Shown in pieces: positions 57,150-64,000 of a stretch of 64,000 nt of DNA (the stretch's first letter is position 1; the number at the start of each line of letters is the position of its first letter). The position numbers and the translations under genes are program-made. The notes beneath the pieces were generated by a model. The model was not told where the DNA came from. It worked only from the letters and a program-made list of their open reading frames with translations, and made no database searches. The stretch spans positions 3,836,947 to 3,900,946 of the forward strand of contig CAJINV010000002.1 of NCBI GenBank assembly GCA_905178155.1. The letters are read 5' to 3'. The stretch is from Amoebophrya sp. A120. Its lineage: Eukaryota; Sar; Dinophyceae; Syndiniales; Amoebophryaceae.

Positions 57150-60100
57150 ATGACAAATTACCTCCTTTTTCGCTACTCTGCCTTTCGAAAGAAAAGGCGC
57201 AAGAAAGTAATGTCGCTTCTTTTATTCTTTTCTTTCCCCTCGTTTACGTTTTCCATTTACATTTTCTCAACGTATTGTACTACACGACCTGTTGAAGCGG
57301 TTGTGTTCGGGCCAAGGCAATTAGACCGCGAGCAGAATTATAACCTAAATCTTGATCGTGATCTTGATGGTGAAACCAGCACCACCAGCGGGAAGGATGT
57401 GCTGGATGAAGCCACGACTTATGAGGTCACGGCAGACGAGCACCACGACCCGCAGAGGACTTCTACTTTCCCAGAACATGATGCGGCCATAGTAGAACAG
57501 AATGTTGATCTACTCCAGGACGGACAAAGTGTTGTCGTCGCACCGGAGAAGTTATCTGGTGGAAGCATTGAGGATGAGGAAGATGATGTTCTTGAGAAAA
57601 CCTCTGAACAACGACCAAGTCGAAGAAGTATTTCTACGCCCTCCTCCGCATGGTCCGAGGTGGTCGCGGCCACGTCTACAACTTCGGAGCAATCCGCAGC
57701 CAAAAGAACAAAAAAGTTCTTGCAGAAAAAGCGACAGGTTATCGCGAAACTGGAGCGGCAGGAAATTTTTCTCTTTCAACTGACCCCCGCGCTGGGAGGT
57801 GGAGAGGAACTGCGCGCACATGACAGCAGCAGGAAGAGCGACGGTGGAGTTGCATCAACAAGAATCATATCACGGTTTGACTACGAGATTGCGATGGCTG
57901 GGTTGCGGGGGAACGGGCTTACCTTGTCGGATCTTACCTATTCCTTCGTCATGAATGACCTGCCGGTGCAGGAAGTGCAAAAGGACGTGGAGTTGGACCT
58001 GCCGCAAGACCGCCGCGCGGTGTTTTCGGAGGCGGAGTGGTATGAAATGCAAAAATGTCTGGGTCTGGAAGGTTGCAACTTGTGATGCTGTCTTTGGAAG
58101 GTAAAAAAGATCTGTATTGCATGACCAGCACGAGGAGTTCAGTTTGTGCTACGTGGAGTGGGCGTTTCTCATGCGGAAAACGCATCAGAAGGCCCTTTAA
58201 AAATCTCTGATGCCAGGTCATGCATTACAGGCGTCGTGGGTTATGCAAAATATGCATGACAGTGACAAACCTGGCAATCTTCCAGACGCAGACATTTTTG
58301 CACTTGATAAGTGGCTGGAGCTCGCGAAAACCGCTTGCGCCGAGAACGGGTTGGCGCTCCAGTACGTGTTCCCGTTGCACTATGGAAGCGTCAGGATGGA
58401 AATCATCAAAGTATGAAAAAATTTGTCATGCATAAAAATGGATGCCAGTTAGAGGCCCAATTTCCAAGCGGCGCATGACAAATTCTCCGACCGCCGGAAT
58501 CTAATTTGTCATGCTATTTGGGCAAAAGAGACTTCCTTTGTCGTGCTTTGTTTGGCAGCTCAGTATCCAACGACCCCAAACAGGCTAACAATCGGCCTCA
58601 CTTGCCTTGTCTGCAACACACGTATTTCGCGTCATGGATTTTATGCATGACAAATCATTTGTTCAACTTTGTCGATTTCGATCCTGACACACCCATATGC
58701 ACCTGCGGTCGAACCGCGACCTGGTGAGGAACTACTGCTTGCAACAGAACGGGCGCGCCCTGAAATACGCGTCGGCGGAGCTGCGGTCGGATCGGGAGAT
58801 TGTGCAGTACGCGGTCCAACGGGCCGGCACGGCGCTCGCGTTTGCTTCCTGGCACCTGCGACGGGACTTCGACACTGTGCTGCGTGCGGTGATCCAGGAC
58901 GAGCGGGCGGCTTACGCCATCGCGTTGGAGGAGATTGGAAACGAGTGGTCGACCTTCCTCTACCAAACCGAATTCTGGTATGGAGGCGTCAGAATCGAAA
59001 TCGACAAAGTTGAACTGATTTGTCATGCATCAAACCGATACCATTTGGGAGCTCTATTTCCCAGCGGCGCATGACAAATTTTCCGAGAATCGGAATCCAA
59101 TTTGTCATGCTGTTTGAGCATAGAGAAGTGCCTTTGTCATGCTACTTCAGCAGCCCTATGATCGCTATCCCCAAACAGGCTCAGAATCGGCCTCGCTTGC
59201 TATCCCTGCAAGACCACGACAGGTATCACAAATTATTTCAACCTTTTCGATTTCAGACCTGGCACTCTCATATCTGGTACAGCGACGAAGAAGACGAAGC
59301 GCACCGGTTCGGGATGGCGCAGCTCCAAGACTCCTATCCCAGAAAAAAAGTGTTACTTTTACACATTTGTTGGAATTTCAGATTCAGCATCACAAATTTG
59401 CTCTGCTTGGCGAAGAAAACTTGTGATGCGCAGACTATAAGGGAAAACACGAATAGAATGAGGCTGGCAAGCGTTTCCTGCATGACAGAGTTTGTCTCTC
59501 TTGCTTGTCTTGCATGAGGGTGTGTAACTGTAACATTTTTTTCTCACGATAACTACGACCCCTTCCCCATTAACGAGGCACGGCAGGAGAAGGGCGCGCA
59601 GTTATCTTCATTAAAAACGTAGTACCCACATCAGAGTCAAGATGGGAAATCTGCTAGACAAATCACACGGCTTTGGGTGTTTGGCATGACAAGTTTGGCC
59701 TCGTAGTGTAGTCCTGTTTCGCTAGCTCAGAAGCATCGCAGATCTAGCACATCATGCGGATTCTAGCATCACAAATCCCAAGACACGAATAGAAAATGCT
59801 TCTCATAGGGCTCCGCATGAGAAACTTTTTTGGCATGCAGAATTGCATGACAGCTCTGGGGTGGGGACGTTTTTACTCAGAATAGCAGTTCTTGCGCATT
59901 CTGCTGCAGTTTCTGCGGGAGAAAACGTTGCAGGGACTTTGGCAACTCGAGAACCTCGGATTTCTATCGACTTTGCCACGAGGCTTACCGGAAGATGATG
60001 AAGATCCTGACTCTACTTCAGATAGAGAACCACTACCTGACAGCAAGACTACAGAAGACCACACCAACAAGAAGAAGATGAACACAGCAGGAGGTCCTGC

Positions 60101-63100
60101 TGCACCAGGAGTCGTAACAACAACAGCGACGCAAACGACTACTCACTGGAACAAACGATTTCGGAGCACGCAGTCTCTGAAGGAACAACTCGACTGGCTG
60201 ATAGAGCGGTGGAGCGTTTCCCGGGAGGACTTCTATTCTCCCATCACGGCTCAGGAAGACGAAGCCGAGGATGCTGAACGAGATGGACCACAGCCGGCCC
60301 CTGCTGGGCCAGGAAGTTCCACTTCTAATCCAGAGAAAATGAAATTGAAAGAGGTGGATGTCTCAGGAGAAAGTAGTAGTACGGTCTTAATACCGAGGAT
60401 GAATGGCACGACTACTAGTGCAGCAGAGCAAGTGGACAATTTATCTACTACTCTCAGAAGACCACGAAGGGAAAAAATCGTAGGGAGAACAAATTCGAAT
60501 GTGTCTAACCGAAACCACAAGTACCCACTGTATGACCACGAGTACTGGCGAATGGCTGTACGATCAGCACGAGACGACAGAAAAGATGAAAACAGCAGCC
60601 ACCTACTCCTCCCTGGGCAACTCCACCCAGTAGTAGACACGCACCCCTTTCGGGAATACCCTATCAGTGTGATCACGAAAGAAGAACTGCTTCTGTTGAA
60701 GATTGCCTTCGAGCGGCACGGCTGGAATCGGTACTTCGGGGACGTGGAGATGTCGCGCGGCTTCGGGCAGAAATCCACACAGGCGCCGGCAGTTATGGGA
60801 CATCAACTACTCATCTCGAATGCTACATTGATTTAACATCCTTTGTCATGCAAAGTTAAGTAGCATCAGTTCAGCGGCTTCGTCGTCCACAAGATCAAAG
60901 ACAAGTTCTCGACGCGCGTAATAGCATGGAATAAATCCGTATCCGTTCCAAATTTGTAAATGCGAGACGCGCGCCAGATGACACTTTCGCTTTCCCCTTT
61001 CACTACTTTTGCGAGTGGTCTTGCATCAACACAAAATAAAATTCTTGTATACGGCACTGTCAATGTAGTGATATCAGTTTGATGAGAACCACTCCATATC
61101 AGTGACGAACCTTCGCAACGGGATGACGCAGTTGCACGACTTTTTGCAACAAGACAACTACGGGAAGCTGAGAACAAGTTCTACCCCACCCCGGGGAGAT
61201 GAAAGTGATGCCGTCAGGACCAGAAGTACAACCACTGCAGGGAGGACAAAAAATTATCCTCTCCTCCAGCTTCCGGACCCCCGCGCGCACCCGGACACGG
61301 GGTTCTTTCACCCCGGGGGCGAGTTCACCGCGCTGGATCACTCTGGGAGCATCGGGAAGGCAGTAAGCATGACGGCCACGTTTCGCTGGAATCTGGCGTT
61401 TTTGCTGAAATTGAAGAAATACTAAGTGCAAAAATGTCTGGGTCTGGAAGAACGCAACTTGTGATGCTGCATCTGGATTCCAAAAAAATCTGTATTGCAT
61501 AGGTACCAAAGGGAATGTAATTTTTGCTACGCGGAGAGGGCATTTGTCATGCGGAATAGGCGTCAAGAAGCTGAAGCTCTCAAAAAATCTGTGACGCTAG
61601 GGCATGCATCGCAGACATCAGGGCTCATGCAAAACGTGCATGACAAGTGTCAGAATCTTCCAGACCACATTTTTACAGTTGATAAGAAAAGAAAAAGCAC
61701 CACGATAGGTAGTAGCGCAACTACTTCAACATCTAGCACAAGATTTGCTCCTTCTTTAACCACCTCCTCAGCGCCTACGTCCTCCGCGGAAGCTCGAACA
61801 ACTACCGCACAGACAACATCAGTCTCTGCGACGCAGCCCTTCCTTTGCGGGGAGTTTGTGTATACCCCAACCTACGAGGCCTTGCCCTCCGTGGTGGATA
61901 TCCCACAGAAAAAAGCCGGCAGGTTTGTAATACAAAAATAAATACACAAAAAAACCTGTCTTGCATATGCTGAATAGCATGCTAGGGGGCCGCCCATGAC
62001 AGATTTTCCTGTGTATTTATTTTTGCATTACAGATGTGACCTGCCTGCTTTTTTCTCTGGGATAGTGGAACCCTTCTACACGAAAAAGCTGGACCCGATC
62101 TTTGAGTTTCTGCAGTGGGAAAAGTTGTACGGTGAGAGCAGTACTACTATATCTGGTGGTCTACTTTCGAACAGTACTAGTTCAACATCTGTGTTCCCCG
62201 TGGCCCGCACCAACCCGGCGGATTTTGAACATGTTGCTGCTTTCTTTCAAGCTGGCCCTCTATCCCACGAAAAAACTGTTTCACTGTGATGATTTTGCAA
62301 GATCTGCGTCACAAGTTTGTAACACATGACACACAAAATTTGCCATGCGCGCTCTCAAAGGGAAAACACGCTTGAAAATCCAATGTCTTGCAGGTGTAGC
62401 AAGACAAATGGTTCTGTGCTCCATTCTATGCATCACAAGTTCACAGCGAAACAGTTTTTTCTTGCGATACCCTCATGGTGTGATTTATTGTCCGGGAGAG
62501 GTTGTGCCGGGTGGAGCTGAAGCTACTTCTAGTACCCCTGCTGCTGCTGCTGAGGAGGCCTTCTACACGCCACCTGCAGAAGGTCTTCTCCGTGAAAAGA
62601 GCGACACAACGACGTCAAGCCTGCTTCAAGAAGAGGCCCTGTCCACCCGCCCGGAAGGCGGCGGGTTTAAAAATTCCTCGGATCAACATCTTTTGGAAGA
62701 TGAAACATTACAACATGTTGACCCAGCAGCAGCGCCAGGTGTGGGGCTCGAGCAGGAACGAGAGGACGGTAGCTTTTCGTCACCAGAACAGGATGTTCAC
62801 GCGGATCATCATGATCCCTTCAACCTGGAACTTTATCCCTACCTGTTCGCGACGGGGCCGCGCGGGCTGGAGCTGTTTTTCCTGCACAGCATCGCACTTC
62901 CCTCCCGGCCCACGGTTCGCAACCTGCCGCGCATGGTAAAACAGTTCACGCTCAGCCAGGCGATGAAAGGGAAGTATTCCCGCGCCGAGTTGCGCGCCTC
63001 GGATGTGGAGCTAAATCAGCGGGAAGACGCGGCGAGCGGGGATCCGCACTTCGGGCAGTTTATGATCAGACGTGGTGAACAAGGCGAAGGGATGTCGCCT

Positions 63101-64000
63101 CCGACTGCGGCCACATCGTATCTTCAAAACCGCCACCGCAGGGAACTGCTCCTGGTGCAGAAGTCACTGCTGCGGCAGTGGTCGCGGTCGTCGGCCTACT
63201 ACCTGCAGGTATCAAATGCAAAAATGTCTGGGTCTGGAAGAATGCAACTTGTAAAGCGTATTTCAGAACACGGAAACGTCTCTCATGCATACGTAGCAAA
63301 AGCTCCCACTTTTTGTCAGCAAAATAGGGGACTTGTCATGCGGATTCGGCATTGCGGAAGGTTCTCGAAACCTGTAATGCTAGAGCTTCCATGCTAGACC
63401 TTCTGTGTCATGCAAAAACAGCATGACTCTTCCAGACCCAGACATTTTTACAGTTGATAGCAGGCGCTGCTTGACCAGTCCAAGGTGGATGCGATGCAGG
63501 ATAAAATTGTGGACCAGTATGCCGCCTATCCTTTTTACCGATCGTGCCGGCCGCAGCATGGGTATGAGAGTGCACAACTCCCCCTCCCCCTCACTTGTAT
63601 GGCATGAACAGCAATTCAAACACCAGCACACGTGGAGGCTATGCATGACAAACTTATGCACATGCGCCTGATGTAGTACTGTTTGGGCTTTCGGAATTTG
63701 TCATGCAAACAGTGCCACAGGGCAGCGAATGGATTGGGGGTTTTGCATGACAAATGAGGGGGAGGGGGAGTTGTGTACTCTCATAATGGACGGCCACAGC
63801 TCGGCGGCGGAGGTGGAGGCCCGCCTGTAACCGAGCTCCTCCTCTGGCTGGATCCGGGCGAAGCTGGGTTAGCCCTGGGTGGCGACTACTCTTTCCACCG
63901 TGGCTATGGAACTGTCAGGATCGAAATCGACAAAGTTGAAAGGATTTGCCATGCATAAAATTGATATCAGTTGGAGCCTCAGTTTGCAAGCGGCGCCGAC
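57150..64000 (+). CDS. Unknown secreted or membrane protein with DUF4116-like repeats (3' end outside the window)
   Basis: Twelve exons (1,321 residues so far) run in one frame from the ATG at 57150; ATG 57210 is an alternative. Residues ~21-50 (MSLLLFFSFPSFTFS...) form a hydrophobic N-terminal segment, either a signal peptide or an anchor. Residues ~280-410 carry at least three DUF4116-like repeats (DLVRNYCLQQNGRALKYAS, DREIVQYAVQRAGTALAFAS and DFDTVLRAVIQDERAAYAIA), a repeat family common in algal and protist proteins. The rest alternates ordered blocks (EELLLLKIAFERHGWNRYFG; FTALDHSGSIGKAVSM; LYPYLFATGPRGLELFFLHS) with Ser/Thr-rich linkers and has no recognised family. Eleven introners, the last one cut by the window edge, and one GT-AG element with long inverted repeats interrupt it. 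Confidence 0.8.
58041..58309 (+). mobile_element. Introner, family A
   Basis: 269 bp. Flanks agtgg/agtgg are identical. Joins FSEAEW|LELAKT. Confidence 0.9.
58381..58697 (+). mobile_element. Introner, family C
   Basis: 317 bp. Flanks tgcac/tgcac are identical. Joins YVFPLH|LRSNRD within the DUF4116-like region. Confidence 0.9.
58979..59272 (+). mobile_element. Introner, family C
   Basis: 294 bp. Flanks tctgg/tctgg are identical. Joins YQTEFW|YSDEED. Confidence 0.9.
59335..59551 (+). mobile_element. Introner, family B variant
   Basis: 217 bp. Flanks actcc/actac (4/5). Joins MAQLQD|YDPFPI. Sister of the element at 47674. Confidence 0.87.
59603..59884 (+). mobile_element. Introner, family E
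   Basis: 282 bp. Flanks gcagt/gcagt are identical. Joins QEKGAQ|FLRILL. Confidence 0.9.
60794..61098 (+). mobile_element. Introner-like element, singleton family J
   Basis: 305 bp. Flanks gcagt/tcagt (4/5). Joins TQAPAV|TNLRNG in frame past several stops. The ends read TATGG...CCATA, but the rest of the TIR is weak and the interior lacks the usual motifs apart from one near 60840. It may be an ancient or unrelated element. Confidence 0.65.
61420..61684 (+). mobile_element. Introner, family A
   Basis: 265 bp, starting TACT. Flanks agaaa/agaaa are identical. Joins LLKLKK|RKSTTI. The right TIR lost several bases (CCAGACCACATTTTT). Confidence 0.87.
61923..62033 (+). mobile_element. Introner-like GT-AG intron with long inverted repeats (family I)
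   Basis: 111 bp. Starts GTTTGTAATAC and ends GCATTACAG. The two ends pair over more than 20 nt (left TGTAATACAAAAATAAATAC), and the pairing continues into the exons as GGCAGGT/ACCTGCC. Joins KKAGR|CDLPAF with canonical borders. No 5-nt duplication is evident. Confidence 0.8.
62261..62469 (+). mobile_element. Introner, family B
   Basis: 209 bp. Flanks ccctc/ccctc are identical. Joins FQAGP|HGVIYC. Near-copy of the element at 22999. Confidence 0.92.
63210..63459 (+). mobile_element. Introner, family A
   Basis: 250 bp. Flanks gcagg/gcagg are identical. Joins SAYYLQ|ALLDQS. Confidence 0.9.
63563..63785 (+). mobile_element. Introner, family F
   Basis: 223 bp. Flanks atggg/atgga (4/5). Joins CRPQHG|RPQLGG. 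Confidence 0.88.
63905..64000 (+). mobile_element. Introner, family C, cut by the window edge
   Basis: Only the left 96 bp is present, starting TATGGAACTGTCAGGATCG. The left flank is gtggc. The preceding exon ends DYSFHRG in phase 0. Confidence 0.85.

Noticed and set aside
60834-60836. TAA ending the exon that starts at 59890, which would split the last gene into two
   Set aside because: An element with TATGG...CCATA ends and gcagt/tcagt flanks covers the stop. Removing it joins TQAPAV to TNLRNG in frame, so one gene is more likely.
61420-61689. Contradiction to the junction rule at this family A element (apparent flanks aatac/agaaa giving a stop)
   Set aside because: Aligning the left TIR to the family consensus moves the element start from 61423 to 61420. 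The flanks then become agaaa/agaaa and the frame is open.

Overview
The window looks like nuclear DNA of an intron-rich alveolate. The best fit is a parasitic dinoflagellate of the Amoebophrya/Syndiniales type. This rests on eight genes all on the + strand, surface-protein repeats typical of alveolates, mixed GC, and above all dozens of short introns built like DNA transposons (introners). Introners are known from Micromonas, Aureococcus and several dinoflagellates including Amoebophrya. The organism assignment is inference; no rRNA or other marker gene was recognised.

Layout. 1-1031: no recognisable gene. 1032-18762: a giant gene for a membrane-anchored, Cys-rich/TSP1/Thr-rich modular surface protein (33 exons, about 2,898 residues, 5' end uncertain). 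20571-25180: an EF-hand protein (472 residues). 26287-34491: a UPF1-like superfamily 1 RNA helicase (1,734 residues). 36802-43475: a low-complexity protein with two N-terminal membrane segments (1,289 residues). 45110-51620: a single-pass membrane protein of unknown role. 52016-53243: a small unknown protein (222 residues). 54636-55869: a FAM32A homologue (188 residues), which in humans is an exon-ligation factor of the spliceosome. 57150 to the window end: a protein with an N-terminal hydrophobic segment and DUF4116-like repeats, cut by the window edge. The gaps between genes are 0.4-2.3 kb.

The dominant feature is 84 introner-like elements (about 150-340 bp, two enlarged by nested insertions) plus one related GT-AG element. 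They make up roughly a third of the window and interrupt every gene. I sort them into families A-G by terminal inverted repeat (TIR), plus two singletons (J, K) and the GT-AG element (I). The TIR cores are: A AAATGTCTGGGTCTGGAAG; B a GAAAAAA(C/G)TGTT core; C TATGGAAGCGTCAGGATCG; D TGCAAAAGTATCGTACTCG; E GTAAAAACGTCCCCAC; F GTGCACAACTCCCCCTCC; G GGAAAAATCCCCCCTCCCC. Nearly all begin TA and end TA and sit between 5-nt direct repeats. By hand count 44 of 83 complete elements have identical flanks. Removing each element plus exactly one 5-nt copy restores the reading frame every time. Six complete models give exon sums that are exact multiples of 3 (8697, 1419, 5205, 3870, 669 and 567 nt). Three diverged flank pairs place the splice junction inside the duplicated 5 nt, so most of these introns cannot be GT-AG. 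Seven ordinary GT-AG introns, and one large GT-AG-compatible intron made by a 1.65-kb insertion, coexist with them.

Exons below are the intervals between listed introns. After an introner the exon resumes 5 nt beyond the element's end. Flanks are given as left/right, and '|' marks the joined residues.
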